This document shows, piece after piece, positions 25,688 through 33,530 of a stretch of DNA of 64,000 nucleotides. The position numbers and the translations under genes were made by a program. The notes beneath the pieces were generated by a model. It worked only from the letters and a program-made list of their open reading frames with translations. It had not been told where the DNA came from and did no database searches. The stretch spans positions 27,457-91,456 of the forward strand of contig ONOL01000005.1 in NCBI GenBank assembly GCA_900319465.1, in the 5' to 3' direction. This DNA comes from an uncultured Eubacteriales bacterium (GTDB lineage Bacteria; Bacillota; Clostridia; Oscillospirales; Oscillospiraceae). Position 1 is the first letter of the stretch. Every line of letters begins with the position of its first letter.

Positions 25688-25718
25688 AAAAACCTCCCGC
25701 CGTCGGCGGGAGGTTTTT
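25688..25718 (+). terminator. Rho-independent terminator
   Basis: AAAAACCTCCCGCC pairs with GGCGGGAGGTTTTT around GTC. Confidence 0.95.
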
Positions 25719-25860
25719 GGCTGTCGGGAAAGCCCTAACGAATTTATTATATGATGAAGTCCTTCTTCCTGTCAAGGCTTTCCCCGTCAATTTGACGGTT
25801 CTATCTGTTTTTTCAGCATCGCGCACAAGTTCTTTTTGTTAAGTTTGTACAGTATTGCTC

Positions 25861-25889
25861 TTGCTTTTCTCGGGTCGATTTGCTATATT
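25861..25889 (+). promoter_or_regulatory. Promoter of orphan structured RNA 2
   Basis: TTGCTT (25861-25866), 17-bp spacer, TATATT (25884-25889). Confidence 0.6.
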
Positions 25890-25895
25890 ATAGCC

Positions 25896-26187
25896 AGAAA
25901 GGGTGAGAACCCAATGTACATATAAGACCGGCCCAAAACAATATGGGCAAAGGCGAGCTGACCGGGATCAGGCAGCGGGAACGACGGCAAACAGCTTATC
26001 TCGCTTATGAGATCGGATCGATGGATCCTCCTTAAGTGCCATGACGGTGTCCCGACAATGACAGGCCAGCGAAAAATCTGAAGAAAGAGAGGTAACCAGG
26101 ATGTTAGATACCAAGAATTCGGAGAGCTAAGCCCTGATCGTGTGAGAAATTTGTGAGAGTCACGGTCAGGGCTTAGTTCTTTTTTTA
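25896..26187 (+). ncRNA. Orphan structured RNA (about 290 nt), class not assigned
   Basis: A promoter and a strong terminator (CTAAGCCCTGA 26127-26137 with TCAGGGCTTAG 26166-26176, inner CGTG/CACG, then a T run to 26187) define a transcript without a long reading frame in a 760-bp gap. Local hairpins include GGGT-GAGA-ACCC, a GNRA tetraloop near 25901, and GCCC/GGGC near 25935. An anti-Shine-Dalgarno-like CCTCCTT near 26028 could pair with GAGAGG at 26087-26092. The following gene lies 240 bp away with an unrelated start, so the RNA seems free-standing. I do not recognise the class. Confidence 0.6.
26101..26130 (+). other. Nine-codon mini reading frame inside orphan RNA 2
   Basis: ATG at 26101 is preceded by GAGAGG at 8-nt distance and opens a 9-residue frame (MLDTKNSES) whose TAA lies within the left arm of the terminator. 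It could be a leader peptide controlling the terminator, or chance. Confidence 0.25.
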
Positions 26188-26427
26188 TGGAAAAATGCCG
26201 GAGCAATCGCCCCGCACGGCTTGGCGGCGGCTTTCCTCCCGGCGCCGTCCCGAAATGCTGAAATACGCAATTGTTTCCTCCGACCTCTCCTCACTGGGTG
26301 AGAATCTGTCCATCCCCACACCTTGACCCCTCCGGCGTTTCCTTTTTTCCGTCCCGTTATGGGGCGTTTTTTGTTGCCATTTTCCGGAGAGTGGACTATA
26401 CTCTTCCTCAGAAACGGAGGCGGAAGC

Positions 26428-26814
26428 ATGGCTCTGGTACTTCTCTACAACATCAACGAGGACGCAAAACGGCAAAAGATCGGCCTTGCCGCATGGAAGC
26501 TCGGCATCGAGGCGCGCGTCGTCTCCCCCGCGGAGTACGCGCAGCCCATCGGCCTGCTGCTGGGGCTTCCGGGCTTCTCCCCCGTTGAAGAGGCCGCCGA
26601 GCCCTTCTCGGCGGAGATGCTGCTGATGCACGGCCTGTCCTCCGCGCAGTTTTCCGCCTTTCTCGACGCGCTGCGCCGCAGCCGCGCCGCCGTCGCGCTC
26701 AAGGCCGTGGCGACCGAGCACAACGTCGCCTGGTCCTCCGCCGCCCTCTGCCGCGAGCTTCAGCGGGAGCACGAGGCCATGCGCCGCGCGGGCGGGAGCG
26801 TACATAAAAAATAG
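26428..26814 (+). CDS. DUF3783 small protein
   Basis: The 128-residue protein starts at ATG 26428 after GGAGGCGG. The first half has a short alpha/beta pattern (LVLLYNINEDAKRQKIGLAAWKLGI). The second half matches DUF3783-type proteins (MLLMHGLSSAQFSAFLDALR... ALKAVATEHNVAWSSAALCRELQREHEAM). The family has no known function. A frame extending upstream to 26323 has no ribosome site. It is monocistronic, ended by a strong hairpin shared with the convergent aminotransferase gene. Confidence 0.75.
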   Translation: MALVLLYNINEDAKRQKIGLAAWKLGIEARVVSPAEYAQPIGLLLGLPGFSPVEEAAEPFSAEMLLMHGLSSAQFSAFLDALRRSRAAVALKAVATEHNVAWSSAALCRELQREHEAMRRAGGSVHKK

Positions 26815-26839
26815 CGCTTCCCCTGTGGAAGCGGGCAAA

Positions 26840-26880
26840 AAGGGATCGCCGCAGCTTTTTCGCTGCGGCGATCCCTTATT
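26840..26880. terminator. Terminator hairpin between convergent genes
   Basis: A 16-bp perfect stem (26840-26855 with 26862-26877) is flanked by A-rich sequence on the left and TTATTTT on the right, so it can act in both directions. Confidence 0.8.
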
Positions 26881-26884
26881 TTCC

Positions 26885-28162
26885 CTATTCCGCTTCCGCC
26901 GCGAGCTTTCGCAGCGCGGCGAGCTTCATGGCGGCGCAGAAGATCTGCATGGCCTGCTCGAGCTGCCCGACCGGAGGCAGCGTGGGCGCCACGCGGATAT
27001 TGCTGTCCTGCGGGTCCTTTCCGTAGGGATAGCTCGCGCCGGCCTTGGTGAGCGTGAGCCCCGCGTCGCGGCAGAGCCGCCAGGTCTCCATGGCCGTGCC
27101 GGGCAGAACGTTGACGCTGATAAAATAGCCGCCCACGGGCTTTTCCCAGGAGGCAATGCCCAGCGGCGCGATCTCACGCTCAAGCATCCCGAGCACGCAG
27201 GCAAACTTCGGCGCAAGGATCCCGGCGTGCTTCCTCATCAGCGCAAGCACCCCCTCCCTGTCCTTCAGGTACCGGACGTGGCGGAGCTGGTTGACCTTGT
27301 CGTAAGAGATGATCTGCACAGTCAGCAGCTTCACCATGCGCGCCAGGTTCTTCTCGCTGCAGGCAAAGCAGGACACGCCCGCGCCGGGGAAGGTGATCTT
27401 GGAGGTGGAGGCAAATTCAAAGACCATGTCGCCGTTTCCAACGCTCTCGCAGGCGGAGAGGATATCCGGAAAGGGGATAAAGTCCGTCGCGAACTCGTGC
27501 ACGCAGTAGGCGTTGTCCCACATGAGCAGGAAATCCTCCGCCGCGGGCTTCATGGCCGCGATGCGCCGTACCGTCTCCTCGCTGTAAACGATCCCGTCGG
27601 GGTTGGAAAACTTCGGCACGCACCACATACCCTTGACGGCCTCGTCGCGGATCAGCTCCTCCACCAGATCCATATCCGGCCCCTCCGGCGTCATGGGCAC
27701 GGTGACAAGCTCCATGCCGAAGCTCTCGGAGATCTTGAAATGCCGGTCGTATCCGGGCGCGGGACAGAGCCAGCGTACCTTTTCCGCCCGGCTCCAGGGT
27801 TCGCCGCGCACACCGCTTAGGAAGGCCGCGGCAATCACCTGATACATCAGCAGCAGCGACGCGTTTCCGCCCACGAAGACCTGCTCCGGCCTTACGCCGA
27901 GCAGATCGGCAAACAGCTTCCGGCAGGCGGGCAGCCCCTCCAGATTGCCGTAATTGCGCACGTCGATCCCGTCGCAGAGATAATCGCTGTCGCTCCTGAG
28001 AAGATCCATCATCGGGCTCACGAGGTCGAGCTGTTCCCTGCCGGGCTTGCCCCGGGCAATGTTCAGCGAAAGCCCGAGCTCCCTGAGCGCCTCATAGTCC
28101 GCTTCCGCGGCCGCGAGCGCCGCTTGCCGCTCGGTCTTCGACATCTGCGAATATGCTTTCAT
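26885..28162 (-). CDS. PLP-dependent aspartate aminotransferase (type Ic-like)
   Basis: The 425-residue fold-type I aminotransferase resembles the PF12897 (aspartate aminotransferase type 1c) group. Features are the N-terminal LSLNIARGKPGREQLDL, the PLP-lysine in FASTSKITFPGAG (Lys at about 254), WDNAYCVHE with the PLP-contact Asn/Tyr, and a C-terminal substrate Arg in NIRVAP. It probably moves amino groups between aspartate and 2-oxoglutarate. ATG 28162 with GGTGG upstream was preferred; a GTG three codons earlier is possible. It stands alone. Confidence 0.85.
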   Translation of the reverse strand: MKAYSQMSKTERQAALAAAEADYEALRELGLSLNIARGKPGREQLDLVSPMMDLLRSDSDYLCDGIDVRNYGNLEGLPACRKLFADLLGVRPEQVFVGGNASLLLMYQVIAAAFLSGVRGEPWSRAEKVRWLCPAPGYDRHFKISESFGMELVTVPMTPEGPDMDLVEELIRDEAVKGMWCVPKFSNPDGIVYSEETVRRIAAMKPAAEDFLLMWDNAYCVHEFATDFIPFPDILSACESVGNGDMVFEFASTSKITFPGAGVSCFACSEKNLARMVKLLTVQIISYDKVNQLRHVRYLKDREGVLALMRKHAGILAPKFACVLGMLEREIAPLGIASWEKPVGGYFISVNVLPGTAMETWRLCRDAGLTLTKAGASYPYGKDPQDSNIRVAPTLPPVGQLEQAMQIFCAAMKLAALRKLAAEAE

Positions 28163-28296
28163 ATTTTCCACCCTTTCCCCGGTACGATATGCAGGATTTC
28201 CGCATATTGGCGCATATTATAGCATAGGGTCCCCCGCTGTTCAAGTTTTCAAAGGCTCTTTTTCCGCGATCTTTTTCCGCGCCTTTTCTACCATAT

Positions 28297-28330
28297 GCCC
28301 CGGAGGGAGCATTTGCTCTCTCCGGGGCGA
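28297..28330. other. GC-rich hairpin between divergent units
   Basis: GCCCCGGAG pairs with CTCCGGGGC, with a further GAGC/GCTC inside. There is no T run on either strand, so it is a weak terminator at best for the VanX-like gene at 28386. Confidence 0.45.
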
Positions 28331-28385
28331 TCATTTGTCGGGTCAAAGGCGAAACGCTCTCCGGCGTTCCGACCCGCGCGCAGCA

Positions 28386-29630
28386 TCACGCTTCCTTGTA
28401 TTCCCAGACCGGATGGGCGTCCAGCTCGTCCAGCTTCAGATCGACCTGCATGGAGCCGCCGGCGCCCTCATACTGGAAGTGCCACCACTCGGTGGTCAGC
28501 AGCGTAAAGCCGCAGGAGAGCATGATGTTGGTCATATATTCCATGTTCTCCCGCACCACGTCGGACCACTGCTTGCTGTTGAAGCGGGCGGCGTCGTTGG
28601 AGAAGGTGTGCATGGGTGTGGGCATCACGAGCTCCTTGCCGGTCTTGAGGTCGATCAGGCTCATATCGATCGCCCGGCCGAGCTGGTGCCAGGAGTTGCC
28701 GTTATAGGGGTTGGCGATGAACCAGCCGTTCTGCACCGCGTCGTAGAGCTTGAACTGCGCAGATTTGGGGCGGTAGGCGTCGTAGACCTTGATGGTGTAG
28801 CCGTCGGCGCGGAAGATCTCGTAGGCCTGCCGGAGATGCGCCGCCGTGCTCTCCTCCATCATCGGGATGGGGGGATAGAGCGCCTCGCCGGTGATGTTGT
28901 TGCGCGAGGCGAACAGCAGCTCGAACTCCGCCTCCGGCAGGTACATCCGCAGATCCACCGCACCGTTGAGCGTGCGGTAGGCGCTGTCGCAGAAAAGCAC
29001 CTTCACCGGCGCATAGGCGAAGCGGCCGATGGGGAGCTTGCAGTAGTAGAAGTCCCCTTCCCTGCCGTAGACCGTCACCTGGCTGCCGGGGGAGAGCATG
29101 AAGACCGTTCTGGCTTCCTCCTCGGGGAGCGTGCGGCAGGCGACCTGCGCGCCGGCGCAGGTATAGAGCGGGCGGCTCTCAAATTCGAGAAAGCGTTCCC
29201 GGCCGAGCGCCTTGCTGAGGCGGGATGCGTCCCGTTTGGCTCTGAGATCCTCGTCCACCGGGTCGATCATCCAGGAGCTGACCCAGACCTCCATCCCGCC
29301 GGGCAGGCGGAGCAGCGTGTCTTCCCCGTCCTCGCGCAGGTATTCCGCCTGTACGCCGTCGGGGATCGCGCCGAGGAAAGCATCCTCCGGTTCGCCCGGA
29401 GCGGAATAGCAGTTGGTCATGCCCACGGTGGTCTCATAGAGCACCGCGTCGGGCGAGAACGTAGGGATCGGGCTCATCTCCGGCGTGGGCACGGGCGTCT
29501 CCGTCGGGACCACCGCGCCCGGCCCTTCCACACCGCAGCCGGAGAGCAGCGGAAGCAGGCTCGAAGCGGCCAGCCCCAGCGCCATAGCGGCGCCGCCGCG
29601 AAGAAATTCCCTTCTTGTGATCTCTTTCAT
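28386..29630 (-). CDS. VanX-like (M15) peptidase lipoprotein with Tat-type signal
   Basis: The 414-residue protein begins with a twin-arginine signal (TRREFLRGG, residues 4-12), a hydrophobic stretch and a lipobox ending in Cys at about 32 (LLSGC). After a Pro/Thr-rich linker (about 38-55) and two SH3-like segments (about 60-200), the C-terminal domain carries the M15 zinc motifs S-x-H-x-x-G-x-A-x-D (SWHQLGRAID at about 312-321) and E-x-x-H (EWWH at about 377-380). It probably cleaves D-Ala-D-Ala-type or stem-peptide bonds at the outer membrane face. A Tat signal on a lipoprotein is unusual in Clostridia. Confidence 0.85.
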   Translation of the reverse strand: MKEITRREFLRGGAAMALGLAASSLLPLLSGCGVEGPGAVVPTETPVPTPEMSPIPTFSPDAVLYETTVGMTNCYSAPGEPEDAFLGAIPDGVQAEYLREDGEDTLLRLPGGMEVWVSSWMIDPVDEDLRAKRDASRLSKALGRERFLEFESRPLYTCAGAQVACRTLPEEEARTVFMLSPGSQVTVYGREGDFYYCKLPIGRFAYAPVKVLFCDSAYRTLNGAVDLRMYLPEAEFELLFASRNNITGEALYPPIPMMEESTAAHLRQAYEIFRADGYTIKVYDAYRPKSAQFKLYDAVQNGWFIANPYNGNSWHQLGRAIDMSLIDLKTGKELVMPTPMHTFSNDAARFNSKQWSDVVRENMEYMTNIMLSCGFTLLTTEWWHFQYEGAGGSMQVDLKLDELDAHPVWEYKEA

Positions 29631-29702
29631 GCGCTTCTCCCCTCGTGCAGATCATCGGATGATCGGCGGTCCTGCCGGAAGGCCCGCTTTCCCTGGGCCG
29701 GT

Positions 29703-31196
29703 TCAGCCCTTGACGTAGGCCCAGTTTGCGATCTCCTCATAGCTGCGGTCGTAATAGTACAGATCTCCCTGCCCGGGATGGGCCATGGAGAGCTCGGTAT
29801 CGAAAATATGCGGCTCGCCGTTGCGCACGATCTCCACCCAGCCGTGGGGCATGACGTTCGAGCCCACATGGCCGGAGATCACGATGGCGTCCACGCCGAT
29901 GGCGCGCACCAGCATGCAGTAGGCCGAGGCGTAGCTGTAACAGTTGCCCTTGCCGGTGGCCAGCATATCGGTGGCCTCGTCCACGAGCCAGGGGGTCTCC
30001 CCCGCCTCGTAGGGCTCCCGGCGGACGTATTTGAAGTTGTCGCGCACATAGCGGTAGAGGGTGAGAAGTTCTTCCTCCTCGTCCATCCCCTCGACCAGAA
30101 CCTTATCCAGCGTTTCCGCCACCAGCGCATCCAGCTCGGGCGAGCCGGAGGTGTACCAGCCGTTCCGGTCGAAATAGAGGTTTCCGACCTCCGTATCCCG
30201 CAGGACGCGGCCGTCCGCGCCGATCCAGCTCAGGCGCCAGCCGATCATCCGCCTGCCCTCCTGCAGCTTCTCGGCGGGCGTACTGTCCGTCCAGAGCTCC
30301 CGGTCCTCATGCTTCTCGTATTCGTGGGGGATGCAGGCCTCGATCATATCCCAGTAGCCCTCCTCCGAGGGATAGAGATCCACCGGGCAGCCGACCTGCA
30401 GGATACGCGCGCCGGGTCTTTCCGCGCGTCCGGTGATGCGGTTGATGATACCGGCGGTCTCGGCCCGGGTCAGGATCTCGTCGGCGTTGGCCTTGACCTT
30501 TTTGCCGCTCTCGATCCAGCCCTGCTCCGCCGCCGTGCAGCAGGCGTCATAGAAAGGCTGCCCCGGCTCCAGATCGGCAAAGACGTATCCCTCCTTCGCC
30601 GCGGGGTACAGGGTCGCCAGCATTTCCAGCAGCTCGCCCCGGGTGATGGCCTCGTCCGGGTGCAGGCGGCTGCCGGAGATCACGCCCAGCTCCCGCAGCG
30701 CCGCGGCCGCCTTGGCGTATGGCGCTTTTTTGGCCACGTCCAGGAAGCTGCCGCTGCCGGAGGGTTTGCCCAGCAGGATATGCAGCATGGTCACCGCGTC
30801 GGAACGGAGCATCGGGTCCTGCGGGCGGTAGTACCCGTTCTCATCCGGGAAGAGGTAGACGGGATGCTCCTTCGTCTCGAGCGCAATGGCATAATCCGCC
30901 GCGTACCAGACGTCCTCGTGGACGGTGATGCTATCGCGCTTCTCGGTATTCCCCTGCTCGTCGCGCCAGCGCAGGAAGGTATATCCCTCGATCTCCTCCG
31001 GCACGAGGAGCGTATGTTCCTCGCCGAGGCGGACGCGCTCGATGCTCTCCCCATCCGGGGTCAGATAGTGCACCGTTGCCCAGCTCTTGCTCTTGTGATC
31101 GTGGTAGAGCCAGGCGCCAACGGCGCCGAGCACCACGGCGACAGCCAGCAGGACGAACAGGGTAACTTTCAGATAGATGCGGAAGCTTGTTTTCAT
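29703..31196 (-). CDS. Membrane-anchored transglutaminase-like protein with SLH-type repeats
   Basis: The 497-residue protein has one N-terminal transmembrane helix (about 9-29), a beta-rich InlB-repeat-like stretch (YLTPDGESIERVRLGEE... GYTFLRWRDEQGN), two or three S-layer-homology-like segments (about 115-275, RPQDPMLRSDAVTMLHILLG and ITRGELLEMLATLYP) and a C-terminal transglutaminase/protease-like domain. In the last domain the triad candidates are Cys in GKGNCYSYA (about 417), His in MPHGWVEI (about 451) and Asp in IFDTEL (about 465). It is exposed outside the cell. A role in wall attachment or peptide processing is inferred. It precedes the VanX-like lipoprotein gene on the same strand, with 72 bp between. 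Confidence 0.8.
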   Translation of the reverse strand: MKTSFRIYLKVTLFVLLAVAVVLGAVGAWLYHDHKSKSWATVHYLTPDGESIERVRLGEEHTLLVPEEIEGYTFLRWRDEQGNTEKRDSITVHEDVWYAADYAIALETKEHPVYLFPDENGYYRPQDPMLRSDAVTMLHILLGKPSGSGSFLDVAKKAPYAKAAAALRELGVISGSRLHPDEAITRGELLEMLATLYPAAKEGYVFADLEPGQPFYDACCTAAEQGWIESGKKVKANADEILTRAETAGIINRITGRAERPGARILQVGCPVDLYPSEEGYWDMIEACIPHEYEKHEDRELWTDSTPAEKLQEGRRMIGWRLSWIGADGRVLRDTEVGNLYFDRNGWYTSGSPELDALVAETLDKVLVEGMDEEEELLTLYRYVRDNFKYVRREPYEAGETPWLVDEATDMLATGKGNCYSYASAYCMLVRAIGVDAIVISGHVGSNVMPHGWVEIVRNGEPHIFDTELSMAHPGQGDLYYYDRSYEEIANWAYVKG

Positions 31197-31308
31197 AAGA
31201 AGGAACCGGTCCTTGTCAGGTTTCTATAACGGGATTGTCACAATATGATACTATACCATACCGTTCCCTCTTTTTCCAGCCCCTTCTTTGCGCTTTCGGC
31301 AGGGATCG

Positions 31309-31345
31309 GAAAAAGAAAAAGGGGATGTGATCATCTCACATCCCC
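31309..31345 (-). terminator. Terminator of the carbohydrate-binding protein gene
   Basis: The minus strand reads GGGGGATGTGA...TCACATCCCC (31345-31321), followed by TTTTTCTTTTT. Confidence 0.85.
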
Positions 31346-31433
31346 CAAAGCCTGTCAAAGCGATTCCGGCCGGTCGGATCGGATTTCGATTCCGCAGCTA
31401 TCGAGCCGCTCCTCCGCGTCTGCCGCCGTGTGC

Positions 31434-32609
31434 TCAGCCCCTGCGGCCGCCCATGCCGCCCCAGCCGCCGCGCATACCGCCCATGCCGCCGCCCATCATC
31501 TGGACGGGGATGGTGCTGACCTGCTGGCCGTTGCAACAGACCGTGCCGCCGGTGAAGGAGACGCTGCCGTCCACGTCAAAGCAGGAGTTGCCGGTGACGG
31601 AGATCGTCCCGCCGGTAATGCTCAGATCGCCGTTGGAATCCACGCCGTCGGTATCGCCGGCGCCCATGCTGATGCTGATCTCGCCGCCGTTCACCGTGAT
31701 GGAAGCCCGGTAGAAGGAGGACTTGTTGGCGGCGTTGACGCCGTCGTCGGAGGCCTGGATCGTTAACTCGCCGCCGTTGATGAGGACGCAGGTGCTCTCA
31801 ATGCCCTCGCTGGCGCTGATAGAGAAGGTGCCGCCGTCGATCTGGAGAAAGCTCACGGCGTGAAGGCCGTCGTCGGAGGCCCGGATCGTAAACTCGCCGC
31901 CGGAGATGAAGAGAAAGCCCTTGTCGGCCGCCTCGTTGTTGTCTGTGTGCAGTCCGTCCTTCCCGGCCGTCAGCACAAAGCTTCCGCCGGAGATGCGGAT
32001 GGAGTCCTTCCCTTCCAGCGCGTGGGAGGCGGCGTTGATCACGTAGCTGCCGCCGGTGACCTTCAGATCGTCTTTGGAGACGACGCCGTTGGCGGTGGAG
32101 TTCACGGTCAGCGCAGCGCTGCCGTTGAGCGTCAGATCGGCCTTCGAGTAGATCGCGCCGTCGGTTTTGGTCTCGCCGTCGCCGGTGAAGCTGCCCGTTA
32201 CGACGAGGCTGCTGTCAGAAACGGTCGTGACGAAAACCTTGTCCGCACTCCGGACGTAGATACAGGGGAAATCGCTGTTGAAGATGTTCACGCCGTCCAG
32301 CACCAGCTGTACCTTTGCGTCCGGCGCGTCTACAACGACGGTGCATTCCGAGGCGCTGCCGCTGATGACGTAGACGCCCTCCTCGGTGATCGTGAGGTTT
32401 TCCCCGTCGCTGACGGTGAGCGCTTTCGCCCCGCTCAGCTCCGGGCTCTGGTCCAGATCCCGCTCGGTGAAAAGCTCACCCGCGTCGACAAGGCTGTCGC
32501 TTGTGCCCGCCGCCATCGCCGTGGCGCCGAGAGAGGGAAGGAGCGCCGCGAACAGGCAGGCGACCAGCACCGGCGCGAGGATCTTGTATTTCCATTTGCT
32601 CTTTTTCAT
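31434..32609 (-). CDS. Secreted carbohydrate-binding (Cthe_2159/DUF4353-like) protein
   Basis: The 391-residue protein has a signal peptide (cleavage after AMA at about 33) and a right-handed beta-helix-like body. The body has repeated segments: GGEFTIRASDDGLHAVS, GGTFSISASEGIES, GGELTIQASDDGVNAAN and GGEISISMGAGDTDGVDSNG (about 235-340). These Asp/Asn-rich turns bind Ca2+ in the Clostridium thermocellum Cthe_2159 polygalacturonate- and cellulose-binding protein. The tail is Gly/Met/Arg-rich (GGGMGGMRGGWGGMGGRRG). It probably binds plant polysaccharide or calcium at the surface. It is monocistronic with its own terminator. Confidence 0.85.
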   Translation of the reverse strand: MKKSKWKYKILAPVLVACLFAALLPSLGATAMAAGTSDSLVDAGELFTERDLDQSPELSGAKALTVSDGENLTITEEGVYVISGSASECTVVVDAPDAKVQLVLDGVNIFNSDFPCIYVRSADKVFVTTVSDSSLVVTGSFTGDGETKTDGAIYSKADLTLNGSAALTVNSTANGVVSKDDLKVTGGSYVINAASHALEGKDSIRISGGSFVLTAGKDGLHTDNNEAADKGFLFISGGEFTIRASDDGLHAVSFLQIDGGTFSISASEGIESTCVLINGGELTIQASDDGVNAANKSSFYRASITVNGGEISISMGAGDTDGVDSNGDLSITGGTISVTGNSCFDVDGSVSFTGGTVCCNGQQVSTIPVQMMGGGMGGMRGGWGGMGGRRG

Positions 32610-32813
32610 GAGTTATTACCGTCCTTTCTGCTTTCGATGGTCCCATCTTAGCCGATAAACCTTAGGACGACCTTAAACTGTGAAAAGAAAATATGCCTTT
32701 CCTCCCGGACGGATTTCCGGACACGGCGCGGCGCAGAACAGGGACGCGCCGGCAGTTTCTGCCTGTCGTATATTCATATGCGATCCGTATTGTAATTATC
32801 ATATTATATGTAT

Positions 32814-32842
32814 TTCCTTTTTTATCTTTCCTGTGCTATGCT
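32814..32842 (+). promoter_or_regulatory. Possible promoter of the micropeptide pair
   Basis: TTCCTT (32814-32819), 17-bp spacer and an extended -10, TGC-TATGCT (32837-32842), 53 bp before the first micropeptide. The -35 match is weak. Confidence 0.4.
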
Positions 32843-32894
32843 TCAGCCGTGGTCAGGAAAGACCAACATCCGAAACGGAAAAGAGGCGTTGATC

Positions 32895-32957
32895 ATGAAG
32901 AAGCTGTCCAAGCTGGTGAAGGAATACTACGAGAGCTTTTCCCGCCGGGAGGGCTGA
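32895..32957 (+). CDS. Micropeptide 1 (20 aa), Lys/Tyr-rich amphipathic
   Basis: ATG 32895 to TGA 32955-32957 encodes 20 residues beginning MKKLSKLV and ending SRREG. GAGGCG lies about 7 nt upstream. The peptide is basic with an aromatic KEYYESF centre and could form an amphipathic helix. The case that it is real rests on a second gene 62 bp downstream with 17 of 20 identical residues, a similar reading-frame length and its own ribosome site. No signal peptide or double-glycine leader is present. Function unknown; it could be a regulatory, membrane-acting or signalling peptide. Confidence 0.65.
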   Translation: MKKLSKLVKEYYESFSRREG

Positions 32958-33019
32958 GCGCTTTTCCCTTTGAGAGGAAGCGCCAAAGCTGTCATGATTT
33001 TTGAAAAGGAGTGTTTTTC

Positions 33020-33085
33020 ATGAAAAAACTGTCTAAACTGTTCAAGGAGTACTACAAAAGCTTTTCCCATCGGGAGGGCGCCTGA
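33020..33085 (+). CDS. Micropeptide 2 (21 aa), paralogue of micropeptide 1
   Basis: ATG 33020 to TGA 33083-33085, with AAAAGGAGTG about 8 nt upstream, encodes 21 residues beginning MKKLSKLF and ending SHREGA. It differs from micropeptide 1 at V8F, E13K and R17H and by one extra Ala. The DNA differs at many third positions (AAG/AAA, TCC/TCT), so the peptide and not the DNA appears conserved. A small hairpin (32958-32983) separates the two genes and a longer one (33110-33154) follows. Confidence 0.7.
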   Translation: MKKLSKLFKEYYKSFSHREGA

Positions 33086-33109
33086 GCAGCATTCCATAAA
33101 AGGATAACA

Positions 33110-33154
33110 GGATCCGGGGGATCCTTCCACGTGCTCGGAAGGGTCCCCCGAATC
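33110..33154 (+). terminator. Terminator-like hairpin after the micropeptides
   Basis: GGATCCGGGGGATCCTTCC pairs imperfectly with GGAAGGGTCCCCCGAATCC. No T run follows, so it may stabilise the 3' end more than terminate. Confidence 0.5.
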
Positions 33155-33159
33155 CAATG

Positions 33160-33390
33160 GCCAGGATGGAGACAGGCCGCGAAAGAACGCCGTCGCAGAG
33201 AGCCGGGGCTGGTGGGAGCCCGGTACGGGCGCTTTCGCCCGGCAACACTCCGGAGCCGCGAACCCAAAGCGAGAGCAAGTAGGGGAGCCGTAAGCGCTGC
33301 GTTAAAGCGCAGGGGGCAGCCCCCCACGAGTGACCGCGCAGGCGGTAAGAAAGGTGGCACCGCGGACACGCAGCCGTCCGTCCTTTTGCA
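33160..33390 (+). promoter_or_regulatory. tRNA-Asn T-box leader of asnB
   Basis: The T-box sequence GAAAGGTGGCACCGCGG (33349-33365) is the antiterminator bulge that pairs with the uncharged tRNA CCA end. Upstream lies a stem I with AGAGAG and GGCTGGTGGGAG elements and, on its descending side, AACAC (33244-33248) before CTCCGGAG, giving specifier codon AAC (Asn). The terminator form pairs CGGAC (33363-33367) with GTCCG (33376-33380), followed by TCCTTTTG. Read-through when tRNA-Asn is uncharged would turn on the asparagine synthetase gene. Confidence 0.85.
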
Positions 33391-33495
33391 ATGGGTAAGA
33401 GCGTCTGAGCATCTGCCGGCTTCCCGGCCGGATCGCGCCGAAAGCCGACGCGAGATGCGCGCAGGCGACCGGTCTGATCATAGCCTTACCCCGGG
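33391..33495 (+). other. Second structured segment between T-box and asnB
   Basis: GGGTAAG (33393-33399) can pair with CTTACCC (33485-33491), enclosing GCATCT/AGATGC and GCCGG/CCGGC stems. It lies after the T-box terminator and before the ribosome site, giving asnB a leader much longer than T-box control needs. Confidence 0.45.
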
Positions 33496-33530
33496 GACAG
33501 GCTGCCATTTGATCCGGAGGTGTCTTTTTT

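Noticed and set aside
28335-31229. A 964-codon plus-strand frame opposite the VanX-like and transglutaminase genes
   Set aside because: It is antisense to two proteins with clear catalytic motifs and signal sequences; composition is typical of a complementary-strand artefact.
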